From the NCBI GenBank assembly GCA_036346225.1, contig JARFIW010001480.1:12555001-12619000 (forward strand): a stretch of DNA of 64,000 bases. The letters are read 5' to 3'. How positions within the stretch are numbered: position 1 is the stretch's first letter; every line of letters begins with the position of its first letter. Source of the DNA: Platerodrilus igneus (lineage: Eukaryota; Arthropoda; Insecta; Coleoptera; Lycidae). A program made the translations under genes and the position numbers. Positions 54,376 to 63,169 of this stretch are shown piece after piece. Under the pieces are notes generated by a model. The model saw only the letters and a program-made list of their open reading frames with translations. It ran no database searches and was not told the origin of the DNA.

Positions 54376-57300
54376 GTACATGTGGTAGATATAACACACA
54401 CGTCAGATATACTGAATTATTTAACTTGATTTATTTGAGGTTGTACATATAATAAAAGGAAGGATGCTTAAAATTCTCAATGACGGGCCTTCAAGTATAT
54501 GGTAACGTTTCTGGTAAAAACCTTTTACTGATGGTGGACGTCGTCAGAGATCAACGGCGTTTAACAGGTTGTTGAAATTTTTTGTATAAACCTGTAGATA
54601 ATTTTAAAAAAAGTCAAACAGATTACTAAGTGTTAAGAACTCAGAATCCAAGTTATTTTTATTTTTAAATGTATGGTATCCATCCAAATTTATTGTTTTA
54701 GACATTAAGTTAGTATTAAGGCTGTTCTTGTTTTAATTATTAATTGCGGCGAAAGTAGTGTAGTAAAATGTTGGTCCATATGATTGAAATCTATAATTGA
54801 TGTAGAATTGAAATGACTGACAACTATTAATTGTAATATAAAAAAATTAGTAGGCATTGAGCTATTAGAATGTATAAAGAATGTAGGAATTGAGTTGGCT
54901 AGTTTTTGTTTTGTTGATGTTGCTATAGAAACGTTTGTTGAAATTTTGAAAAACAGGATAAAAAGAAGTTTTTTTTGTAAAAAAAGATGTTTTAAAAAAT
55001 AAAAGTTCAAGTTCCTTTTACAAAAGTTGGTGTTTAATTTAAAAGAATAACACTAGAAGTGATTGGGCTTGTCTACAACAAGTAGCTACATATAATAAGG
55101 AAAAGGAGCCAGAATCATCAACCAACAAGTAGAAGATCAATCTGAAATTAACAGGTAGAGTTACTTGGGAGGATTCAGTGTTTAGCAGACTCGAGGAAAA
55201 ATTACAAAGGGCGTAAGAGTAAGGAAGCGATCGGTGTGGACTCACCGAACAACAAGTACAGTAGTTAGCGGTTTACATCCACCAGTTGTTAGTGCATAAA
55301 GAGGCATAGCTGGAGTAGAGACCTCGTGGAGACAGGAGTTTTAATAAGTATTTGTTTTTTAATTAACGTAGTCACTGTAGTTAGTCTAAAGATCATTTAA
55401 AGACATATAACTAAAACCCACAATTCTATAGGTTATTGTTGCCGCTAATAAGAAAAGATAGTTGGACCACATTACCTGTGAGGCGCCGTCCACAGAATCA
55501 GGATTTAACTAAAAGTAAACATTTATTACTAAGTTTTCTGATTGCTATTGAACGAAACTTAACGTTGAGAATTACAAAAGCATAAAAAAAAGGTCAAAAG
55601 GAAAAACTAAATCCTCGTAATAAAACAAGTTACGACACATAACAGGCAGTCGTGACATAAGGGTGCATTCGGACCAGAGTTGTAAAATAGTCAAGGTTGG
55701 TGGTAAAATAATAAGGTTATTTGCATTCGGAAACTACCCTGGTTTTAGAACCCAGACGAAGGTATTTGTAAGTTGGTAGATAAAATTTTAAACCCTGAGA
55801 AAAGGGGTCCGTGCGGGTAAGAATGTGTTAGGCATATACAAGCAGCCGGAGCAAAAATCTTAGGTAGACGATCAGTGTGGGAGATACTGGGAAACATTCT
55901 ACTGATGTATTTTGGTCTTATACAAAACCTATAAAAGCAACACAAGAAAGGAAGGATATATAATATATGGCGCTCAGCAATGGGGCTCGAAAAATTTAAA
56001 TAAAGTATATTTGAATTACGTTAAACAGGGAAATCTAGATTTAGATGGGGCCCGTATCAGAAGTTTGTCTTCAAGTATATAAAAAGGGATATTGTTAAAT
56101 AAATAGGATATCTGACAAAGATAGGTTGATAACGATATCAGGAAGAACATACGGAGTGGAAACAGGGACGAAAACAAAATTAGACAAGATGATCGCTGGG
56201 GGAGACGGACAAACCAATATTAGGCAGTTGGACTCGGAAGTGATACGTATAGACGTGGAAAAAGGTGCTGATACAGGAGATGATACAGAGGTGGAAACAA
56301 CATGTGGAAACATTATGCGATTTTTAATAAGTTTACAGGCGAAAATGGATAATTCACAAATACAAATACAGGGTTTGCTGAATGAGGTCATGAAATCCCA
56401 GGAGGAGACCAAGGAAAGGTTAGAAGCGATGGAGAATAAGGTTGAAAGTTCCAGAATATCCATACAAGATGCTTTTAAATCATTTAGGTCCGAGATAAGA
56501 CTAGAGATGGAGACACGGATAGACGCTGTTGAGGAAAATGTAGTGAGTGGATTTACGAGCATACCCGGTGAGGTACTTGAAATTGACAACAAACACACGG
56601 AAAACTACAATAGCATGGGGGAAGCGATTAGGATTCACCGAGACGAGAATTTGAAGACCAAGACTGATTTTATAGGACAGATACGGGAAAATCGTGACGA
56701 TACAAACACACTTAAAGAAAACGTAACGGTATATAAACACAGGGTTGACGAAAATGTACGACAATTACAGGACAACCTAATGAAGTAGAGAGAAGACATA
56801 TAGGACTAGACTGCAGACATCAATTTACACTGGGAAAAGAAACTCTACCAAGATTTGAAGGGAGACGAGTAGAACAACCAATGGGATTTTTAGACAAACT
56901 TGATGTGTTAGTAGAGACTGAACCAGAACGGACAAAAGTACAATTAGTAAGTGCAACATTGGCTGGGAATGCGGAAAACTGGCACAACATAATCAAAAAC
57001 CACTACGTGACGTACGCTGAATTTAGACAACTGTTCATAGAACAATACTGGGGAAATACGCAACAGACGAACGTAAGAACAAATTTGATAACAGGACGTT
57101 ACAACACGTGAAGACTACGTCATCGACCGTTTCAATTTAGTACAACACTTAACACCAAAAATGAGCGAAGGGGACATAATACTATTGTTAGCCAGACACA
57201 TGGAACCGGAAGTAACGAAAGCTGTAGTCGTACAAAACATTAAAACGCTACGAGAATTTTTAGAAGTGATGAGAAATTTTGATTTAACAATAGTATATGA

Positions 57301-57450
57301 AAACAGGGGCACACGTGACACAAACTCTGACAGAAACCGGACCTACACAAACGAGCAACGTAAAAATTTTGATGGAAATGGACACTACAGATCTAGCAAT
57401 GGACAAGACAATTTTAACCGCGGATATAGAGAGAATTGGGAGTAGACCAT
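54373..57450 (+). mobile_element. LTR retrotransposon fragment with gag
   Basis: A gag gene of the clade seen at 19.6-20.9 kb is preceded by about 1.7 kb without genes. In that stretch GGCGCCGTCCACAGAATCAGG (55,483 onward) resembles the GGCGCCGTCTGTGGG-type primer sites of some Gypsy elements, so the part before it could be a 5' LTR. No pol follows: sequence of another kind begins at about 57,450. LTR limits are not established. Confidence 0.5.
56126..57445 (+). pseudogene. Gypsy-type Gag
   Basis: Three frames make up one Gag. The first (56,126-56,788) has no ATG at its start; the first Met is internal (MIAGGDGQ). It is a long coiled coil with heptad patterns (NEVMKSQEETKERLEAMENK, then MGEAIRIHRDENLK). 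The second (56,881-57,111) holds the core: MGFLDKLDVLVETEPERTKV, ATLAGNAENWHNII and FRQLFIEQYWGNTQQTNVR. The third (57,161-57,445) has MSEGDIILLLARHMEPEV and an Arg/Asn-rich tail (RDTNSDRNRTYTNEQRKNF). It is paralogous to the Gag at 19,587-20,920. Indels near 56,790-56,880 and 57,110 break it. Confidence 0.8.
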
Positions 57451-57464
57451 TTTCAAGAAATCTG

Positions 57465-57715
57465 GGACCTCATTTCCTCCAGAATCCCTCATTTCCTCAC
57501 ACATCTGGACCAAAAAGTTTTCTTCGACTAACCATTTTTCATCTTTCGAGATAAACCTATCTTAAATTTTTCATCTTTCGAGATAAATGAGCATCCTCAT
57601 TTCCACACACGAGATAAACCTATTTTTAAGATTTTTTTTTACCGCTAACATTCTGGACCAAATAGTTTTTTTCGACTAGCCATTTTTTTATCTTTCGAGA
57701 TAAACCTATCTTGTT
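57465..57715. repeat. Short direct repeats at the edge of the polymerase element
   Basis: The phrase atctttcgagataaacctat occurs near 57,540 and 57,693, preceded each time by a ttttcttcgacta.ccattttt variant. A partial copy (atctttcgagataaatgagc) lies at about 57,572. Cctcatttcctc is repeated at 57,470 and 57,488. They begin where the Gag sequence stops and may belong to the terminal region of the polymerase-carrying element. Confidence 0.5.
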
Positions 57716-58240
57716 TGGTATCAATTAATATTAGATTTTTCTCAGCTACCCGAATTTCTAAGAATTTTTTAGATTGCGCCACCCCCAAGGGAGCTACCCT
57801 CATTTTAAGATTTCTTACCTGTAGCGACCTTTGAGCGTTCTTATAAAATTTTTAGTCATGCGATACAACTTGTTAGCTTAGAATTTTACGCAGAATTAGA
57901 ATCTGCAAACAGATTTAAAATCGGAGCACCCCCTGCAAAGTTACACTTTAAAGCCCGGAACCTCTACATTTTTTTACCCATTTATGGTATATGCTTTAAC
58001 CAAACAGGTAGTAACACAAAAATTAAGAACACAAAAGTTTAATAATTTATTTACAGTTTAATAAACTATTACAATTTTTACAAAGTATAACATTATTTCC
58101 TGTGTGTAGCCGAAAGTTTAACCTGTAACAAAAAATAGAAATTAATGTGTTGTTTAAAATAGACCTGTAACAAAAAGAGATTAATGTAAAAAAAAGAGGA
58201 AACGTGTTTTCAGTCAATAAGACATATTGTCGTTAACAAT
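57716..58240. other. Non-coding stretch downstream of the polymerase gene
   Basis: No gene. A short direct repeat, acctgtaacaaaaa followed by a gattaatgt variant, occurs at about 58,118 and 58,164. On the minus strand AATAAA-type signals lie near 58,030-58,065 and could serve the polymerase transcript. Confidence 0.4.
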
Positions 58241-58339
58241 ATGTTTTACCGTCCAGAGACACCACGTGGAGATAAACACATGCCGCCGGGAACAAAGGAA
58301 ATTTTAAGGATGGGGATGGTAGGTATGTCTTATAACTAA
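58241..58339 (+). other. Small ORF of 32 codons next to the polymerase gene
   Basis: ATG at 58,241 to TAA at 58,337 gives a short basic, Met-rich peptide (MFYRPETPRGDKHMPPGTKE and more). It ends 50 bp before the stop of the convergent polymerase gene. GGTAGGTATGT near its end resembles a splice donor, so it could be a first exon. No homology is recognised, and chance is quite possible. Confidence 0.2.
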
Positions 58340-58388
58340 CTTACATACTATATATCACAATAAAATATATACAAATATAAACAACAAC

Positions 58389-60095
58389 CTATATCCTTAT
58401 GCCCCATGCGTAGGTTGATATGCTTCCGGGGATGACGTAACGCTTGTCATCTGCACCCGATAGACTGATTTTATTAATAAGCTGTGTATAAAGTTGGTGT
58501 TTCTTACTCCGGATTGATACCATCGTATGCATAAGGGCACCAGAATTATTAACCACCACCCCCCTAAAACTATCTACACTAATCCCAGCCACCACACTAC
58601 GACTAACACCCTTAATCTTTTTAACAATATCCTTTTCTCCTACAATGCAGTACGATTTGGCTCTGCTGCCCACAAACTCTAAAACTAAATCACCGTTGAA
58701 CTCGTCTTTAAATTTTCCGAGCACTTTCTTGTTCACAAGTGGTATATTGTATTTATTGTTTGGAGGGTAATCACTTGTATCAAAATGTATTATGTTTGCG
58801 CTAATGTCACTGTACAAGTCTGGCGTCTCAACACTATAAACTAAAGAGTCTGTATCCGTATAAAGCAGGGACAATCTGGGACCATACAGAGGAACCATGG
58901 TACTGTAGTGAAACTCATACATAAGAGTTTTTGACAAATCTAAAATTGACAATCCTGCATAGATCGGTTTATTATAATTAACTTTAACACGATCCATCTG
59001 TATAATCGCCAGATTTTCCCCCAATACGGTACAACTGTTAAAGTTAGGTTTAGCTATTAGCCCACTCGCGCACAACTTTTTCCCGTCGTGTTCCCATCGC
59101 GTGACTATTTTGACATCGACCCTTTTGTCCACGTTCTCCATTGTTTTACCAAAAACCGCATTGTTCATAAGTTTGAAAAAATCTTTTTCAAACGCGTTAG
59201 CGGCAGAGGTACGGAGATTCGTGTTGAGATCAATGTAGGGTTTTAACCACGTCGACTGATCAAACTCCAACACGCGATGCACAACAGTTAATTGCAGACC
59301 GTTACGCAGAGCCTGCTGCAAGTTGCGATAGTGAACAATGTATTTTGTTTTGTCCAGAAGGGTGGCGAGTAACTTAGGCGTCTTCGAAAACGGCGTTGGA
59401 GGTACCATCGATTCAGGGCAGAAAGGCAAGTCATTGTGGTCGTTGTGAAGATGTTCTGGATACTGTATATCAACTTCCAAAATATACCCTTTTTCGTGCG
59501 TGCTTGGAATATTTAATATTTCATGTTTTATACTATGTACCTGGTCCGTGTTTAACCATCTAAAGCCGCTAATGGGTAAATGTTGGGACATGGCCCATCC
59601 GTATAAATTGTTAGCATCCAGATACGTTAAGTACTTGGATGACTCGTCAGGGTTGTAGTCTTCCATATACTTATTGTTGGCTTTAGCATACCGACCGCTG
59701 CACTGGGTTAACCCACCACGTATTCCTTTCTTGATAAAATGTTGCATACTGACATCGGTCAACAACTCGAGCTTCACCCCAGTGCGCTTCAACATGGCAT
59801 CCCAACTCAAACTAGGAGCAGTCACGTACTGGCATGGGTCTAGATCATAGGTTTTTGTGCAGACGTCTCTGAAGTTCTCGAAAATGTCTGCTAGTAACAA
59901 AACGTCTGTTTTCAAATAAAGATCGCTGTATTCCCCAAGCGTTCGGATTTTGAATGTTCTCCATACATTCTGTGCGTGTTCATAATCTGCATACGACACC
60001 GCTGTGGCGGTTAGACCGTTGTAGAAAGCATTTTGTGGTGATAGAGCCTTCTCTTCCAATACGGTAATACCTTTCACGTAGTCGTACGGGAACAC
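58389..60095 (-). CDS. Exon 3, last part: Exo III and polymerase domain
   Basis: 568 uninterrupted codons cover the catalytic polymerase. Residues about 56-69 are Exo III (YLKTDVLLLADIF). IRGGLTQCSGRYAKANNKY at about 125-143 is a signature of this virus-like group. YLDANNLYGWAM (158-169) is Pol motif A, KLMNNAVFGKTM (308-319) is motif B, and YTDTDSLVY (412-420) is motif C with both catalytic Asp. A KSYCIVGEK segment and the C-terminal thumb follow, ending at 58,389. All catalytic residues are present. The first methionine at 60,095 is internal to the full protein; between 60,095 and 60,330 several indels separate it from the exonuclease part. Confidence 0.92.
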   Translation of the reverse strand: MFPYDYVKGITVLEEKALSPQNAFYNGLTATAVSYADYEHAQNVWRTFKIRTLGEYSDLYLKTDVLLLADIFENFRDVCTKTYDLDPCQYVTAPSLSWDAMLKRTGVKLELLTDVSMQHFIKKGIRGGLTQCSGRYAKANNKYMEDYNPDESSKYLTYLDANNLYGWAMSQHLPISGFRWLNTDQVHSIKHEILNIPSTHEKGYILEVDIQYPEHLHNDHNDLPFCPESMVPPTPFSKTPKLLATLLDKTKYIVHYRNLQQALRNGLQLTVVHRVLEFDQSTWLKPYIDLNTNLRTSAANAFEKDFFKLMNNAVFGKTMENVDKRVDVKIVTRWEHDGKKLCASGLIAKPNFNSCTVLGENLAIIQMDRVKVNYNKPIYAGLSILDLSKTLMYEFHYSTMVPLYGPRLSLLYTDTDSLVYSVETPDLYSDISANIIHFDTSDYPPNNKYNIPLVNKKVLGKFKDEFNGDLVLEFVGSRAKSYCIVGEKDIVKKIKGVSRSVVAGISVDSFRGVVVNNSGALMHTMVSIRSKKHQLYTQLINKISLSGADDKRYVIPGSISTYAWGIRI

Positions 60096-60277
60096 ACCCT
60101 TCCGACGTAATAGAGCAAACTCTTCGGCATTGGGGAAACAGCTTTTAGTTCAACAAACTGTTCAGCATTCAAGTTGGAGGCTAGTTTATTTAAGCTAGAT
60201 GCCATGAAGCGTAAGAGTCTACAAATCTCAGTGTAATAAAAGATTCTTCAGTTTCATCGTCGTTTTCCTTAGACAAT

Positions 60278-60955
60278 CTAACGTTTTTGTAAACGATATG
60301 AACCTCTCCTTATTATTCGGGATGACAGTAACCTCTCTTTATCATACCCCAACTCTTTCACAATGAAATGTGAATCATAACCGCTTAGGTTATGAAACAC
60401 CACCGGGATGAAATGAGGTACTCTGTAATTAATTTTGCACGCGCTATGTGCTGCAAAGCGAAATTCCCCCGTAAGATGGCAGTGATCCCTCACTCGATCA
60501 TCTCCTAATGGTTTTTTGCAGATGCCACACTCCTCAACCATATAAAACAATAACTCATCTAGGGGTTCCATTGGAAGCATGGGGGTGTTTGTTTTTAAAA
60601 TTTTTCCTAATCGTTGGGCTTCCTCTTTCATCTTTTCCATAAAAACTTTTGCGGTTTCAGGTCCTCTGTACAGCTCAAACTTGTTAAACGAGTCATCGTA
60701 TGAACATTTGATATAGTATGCAAAACTGAAGGGTTCGTGGTGTTGTGTGCTGTTGGTGAAGGAAGAGGTGGGATCCGGAACTGCAGAGCTAATAGGCTTC
60801 AACACACTTTCGAAGTCAGCATAAATCACGAACGGTACCCGCATTTGTTTGTGGATGTTGGTGAACTCGAGGATGTTGTTGAAGTGGTTCGGCATGGTTG
60901 TCACCACATGGTTGCAGTCGTTTGTTGAGTGTTGGTGTAATTTGTCTTCGGATGG
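60278..60955 (-). CDS. Exon 3, middle: 3'-5' exonuclease motifs I and II
   Basis: After the homopolymer, the frame includes CFFPSEDKLHQHSTNDC, a Cys/His cluster completing a zinc-binding site with the preceding C-x2-C. It then has VPFVIYADFESVLKP (Exo I, with Asp and Glu), FAYYIKC, ECGICKKPL and RDHCHLTGEFRFAAH (a second Cys/His cluster typical of this group), and FHNLSGYDSHFIVKEL (Exo II, N..G.D). This part proofreads newly made DNA in active polymerases. Key residues are intact. The frame is lost again at about 60,320. Confidence 0.85.
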   Translation of the reverse strand, partial: PSEDKLHQHSTNDCNHVVTTMPNHFNNILEFTNIHKQMRVPFVIYADFESVLKPISSAVPDPTSSFTNSTQHHEPFSFAYYIKCSYDDSFNKFELYRGPETAKVFMEKMKEEAQRLGKILKTNTPMLPMEPLDELLFYMVEECGICKKPLGDDRVRDHCHLTGEFRFAAHSACKINYRVPHFIPVVFHNLSGYDSHFIVKELGYDKERLLSSRIIRRGSYRLQKR

Positions 60956-61468
60956 AAAAAAACACCAAGCATCCATCGCAAATCCATTTGCGGGTATGAT
61001 CACGAGAGATCTGCTTACCCACTAGCTTCCCCAAATCTTTGATCCAACAGTAGTGGGACTTGCATCCATCCTGAATGTACAGCAGGTTCACATGCCGAAC
61101 CCTTTTATTAGCGGTGAAATGTAGCGGTCCAACGATGGACTTGCCTTCTACCCCAAAGACGTTGATGCTGATGTCGTTCTGCTCCTCAAACCTGGGAATG
61201 TCCTTTATGGGTATCGGGAACTGTACTCCTGTCACGTCGAGCACAGTCGAGTAATGCGGGTAGCTACTGATCCTTTGCGGATGAACATGTCCAGGATTCA
61301 GCGCCGCCATCACGCACCAGGCAAAACATGCGTCGTCTTGGTTTCGCACGTTAACGATGGCATGCTTCTCCTGAATCCATTTAGGAAGCTCGATATAAGA
61401 TGAACCCCGCATTGGTTGGTACTTGTTAACATTTACCTCCAAGTACAACACCTGTTTCAGAGTCCATC
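60956..61468 (-). CDS. Exon 3, first part: pre-exonuclease region
   Basis: The reading is ELPKWIQEKHAIVNVRNQDD, CFAWCVMAALNP, DVTGVQFPIPIKDIPRFEEQ, ISINVFGVEG, HVNLLYIQDG and SHYCWIKDLGKLV, then a C-x2-C pair (ICDGC) before the frame breaks. In this polymerase group the same series leads to the first exonuclease motif, and the CFLW..LAALHP block has been compared with cysteine-protease-like folds (weakly). The frame is lost in a run of seven A on the plus strand (60,956-60,962), a typical slippage site; the downstream half continues one frame over. It is a natural break or an assembly error. Confidence 0.75.
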
Positions 61469-61514
61469 CTAAAATTTAAAAAATTAGAAAAAATTAATAA
61501 TTGTAGAAACTTAC
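61469..61514 (-). other. Intron 2 (46 bp)
   Basis: GTAAGTTTCTAC donor, close to consensus, and TTTAAATTTTAG acceptor. Removal keeps phase 1 and completes the Ser-Gly-Trp typical of this point in the family. Confidence 0.78.
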
Positions 61515-61778
61515 CAGAATCACGTTCTTGGAACTCGTCCGACTTAGCCGACATCCTCTCCACAAAGGTGTTGTAGACCGCTCCCAGGTCACTGGAGGAG
61601 GTGACCACAACATTTCGAGTGTTGAAGGATTTAACATCTTCAACACCCTCTACCGCAGCCATCTTGGTGTAACCACCAAATACCTCCAAGTTCACCTTGA
61701 GGGAGGTGTGTATAACCAGCTGTTCCCCGACTAAGGGTATGAACCTCTCCTTCTGCTCGCATAGAAAATCCAATAGAC
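61515..61778 (-). CDS. Exon 2: polymerase N-terminal region
   Basis: Exactly 88 codons' worth of sequence (264 nt), phase 1 at both ends. It reads LLDFLCEQKERFIPLVGEQL, then KVNLEVFGGYTK, KSFNTRNVVVTSSSDLGAVY and DEFQERDSG. This kind of segment, with F.T.....v....dl...y and a final EFQE.GSGW across the splice site, precedes the polymerase in many virus-like family B polymerases of arthropods. No catalytic motif; it may be part of the terminal-protein or regulatory region. A TTG at 61,773 could be mistaken for a start but the spliced upstream exon is the better model. Confidence 0.75.
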
Positions 61779-61827
61779 CTAAAAATACAAACTAAGCAAA
61801 TACAAAATACTTATAAAAAATACATAC
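61779..61827 (-). other. Intron 1 (49 bp)
   Basis: GTATGTATTTTT at the donor and TTTGTATTTTTAG at the acceptor, AT-rich throughout. Splicing restores the frame between the zinc-finger exon and exon 2 (phase 1). Confidence 0.75.
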
Positions 61828-62260
61828 TTGTAGAGTCAACATTGTTAATGCGGAAAGTTGTAATTCGACTTTTGAACGCGGTTGCTACTACTTCTACACC
61901 TCCATCCAGGACACGGCTAGCAGCGGTCTTGTGCGCGTTAGATCGCTGGTGGGCTGCCAAGTTGACAACGTCAACATTGCACTCCACGCATCTCCGCGAC
62001 TTCTTGGGGGCAGGTCCCTCAACCGTTGGTGCGGTCGGTCGTTTGATCCCAGATGGTCCGGCAACGGGGACAGCCACACCATGTTTGGTATCCTTGTGCC
62101 GTTTAAGGTTGTCCTTCCGTGAGAAGGATGCAGGGCATGCATCGCAAACAAAAAGACCGGTGGATTTCGATCCCACGTCATGCTGCTGGAACAGATGTCG
62201 TTTTAAATTATCACCCCTTGAGAAGACAGCCCCGCAGACGTTGCACACGAATGATGCCAT
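61828..62260 (-). CDS. Exon 1: C2H2 zinc fingers
   Basis: About 144 codons from the ATG at 62,260. Two classical C2H2 fingers lead (FVCNVCGAVFSRGDNLKRH, then H; FVCDACPASFSRKDNLKRH, then H), both with nearly the same recognition helix SR.DNLKRH. A Pro/Ala-rich linker follows, with a basic PKKSRR stretch that may be a nuclear localisation signal. A third, U1-like finger (CVECNVDVVNLAAHQRSNAH) comes next. The donor ACAA|GTATGT ends the exon. If the intron were not removed, the frame would stop within eight codons. Such fingers on a viral-type polymerase may target DNA ends or host promoters (inference). Confidence 0.85.
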
Positions 62261-62619
62261 TTTCTATAAAGAAATTAAAACTGGTCAAAGACTTTTAACA
62301 GTTGTAACTAGCCGAAGACTAAACAAAAACTGAATTTATATCGCCTCGTACCATGCTTTTATACATAATTGGTATAATTAGCTACTTTACTTTTAAAAAC
62401 CCAGCGTCGTTTAACCTTGAGTAACATTCCAAACTAGTCTAATCACGTCTGTGAAAATCAATTTGCTTCTTGCTTACGCACTACAACTATAATTATAGGA
62501 TATATCACTTTAACTTTCACTTCTACTCTAATTGTTTACAGACATTTCGAGCCTGGAATTTTTAAAGAAAACATTAATGAAGAAGGCAAGGTCACCTTTC
62601 ACAATAAACCTTAGAAAGT
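62261..62619. promoter_or_regulatory. Divergent intergenic region with TATA box for the polymerase gene
   Basis: On the minus strand GCGATATAAATTC places TATAAA at 62,335-62,340, about 75 bp upstream of the polymerase ATG, leaving room for a start site near 62,305-62,310. No equally good TATA box is seen for the plus-strand gene at 62,620. Confidence 0.5.
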
Positions 62620-62982
62620 TTGGGTGATTTCGGTAACAAGGACAGCTCAAATCGTATAAAATACGAGCACGATTCCTCTATGTTCAGTACAAAATACAGC
62701 ATAAAAGTAGATACAATGATATCCATTAAAGACGGTATAGTAATGTTTCGGCGGAGTTTGAGTGATGCTAGGATTAATATCGAACGTGGTTATATTTATG
62801 GTGATGATATCGGATCATGTTATGACGACCCCAGGTGGATAAAGTTGCAACAAGCATGGACTGTTTGTGATCAATTCGACCGGAATCAAATAAATTCCCA
62901 TGAATTATTGGATAAATTTGAAGAATTAAATTTATTGAGAGACTTTATGGAATGCTTTTTGAGCTATATAGAAAAATTATAA
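62620..62982 (+). CDS. Small protein of unknown function, divergent to the polymerase
   Basis: The frame is open from a TAA at 62,605. The first ATG is at 62,680, giving a 100-residue protein; the earlier 20 codons would need a non-ATG start or an upstream exon (an acceptor-like CCTTAG lies at 62,609-62,614). The protein begins MFSTKYSIKVDTMISIKDGI, has a short β-rich half (ARINIERGYIYGDDI) and an acidic helical C-terminus (SHELLDKFEELNLLRDFMEC). It lacks a signal peptide and membrane segments. AATAAA lies 41 bp past the stop (63,023). I do not recognise the family; it is probably part of the same virus-like element. Confidence 0.6.
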   Translation: MGDFGNKDSSNRIKYEHDSSMFSTKYSIKVDTMISIKDGIVMFRRSLSDARINIERGYIYGDDIGSCYDDPRWIKLQQAWTVCDQFDRNQINSHELLDKFEELNLLRDFMECFLSYIEKL

Positions 62983-63108
62983 TTGTAAAAGTTTTGTATG
63001 TGTATTTTACGGTAAATTTATAAATAAAAATGTTAATATTATTCGAATATTTATCATTCTAAGTCATCCGAGTACAATTTACGCATGCGCAACAACAACC
63101 CTGAAACA

Positions 63109-63144
63109 TTTAAAAGGATGACCTGCATAGGATCCCTCTCAGTC
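63109..63144 (+). promoter_or_regulatory. Core promoter of the 266-codon gene
   Basis: TTTAAAAG at 63,109-63,116 lies about 31 bp upstream of the A in TCAGTC (63,139-63,144), which matches the arthropod initiator TCAGT. This is the standard TATA-to-start distance and would leave a leader of about 29 nt before the ATG at 63,170. Confidence 0.65.
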
Positions 63145-63169
63145 ATCTCGGTGAAATCAGTGCAAAGCA

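Larger units (their letters stand above)
58389..62260 (-). pseudogene. Zinc-finger plus protein-primed family B DNA polymerase gene, with introns
   Basis: A minus-strand gene of three exons: 62,260-61,828, 61,778-61,515 and 61,468-58,389. GT-AG introns of 49 and 46 bp, both phase 1, join the first two exons and the start of the third in frame. The product would be a replicative polymerase of the group found in Polintons/Mavericks and adintoviruses, which start DNA synthesis from a terminal protein. The Exo I-III and Pol A-C motifs are all visible. Exon 3 is broken at a run of seven A (plus strand 60,956-60,962) and several times between about 60,120 and 60,330, so this copy is likely dead unless those are sequencing errors. 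A TATA box precedes exon 1. Confidence 0.85.

Noticed and set aside
61842..62261. Plus-strand 163-codon frame opposite the zinc-finger exon
   Set aside because: It is the reverse complement of the C2H2 coding sequence, and the sense strand has the clear zinc-finger motifs, splice sites and TATA box.
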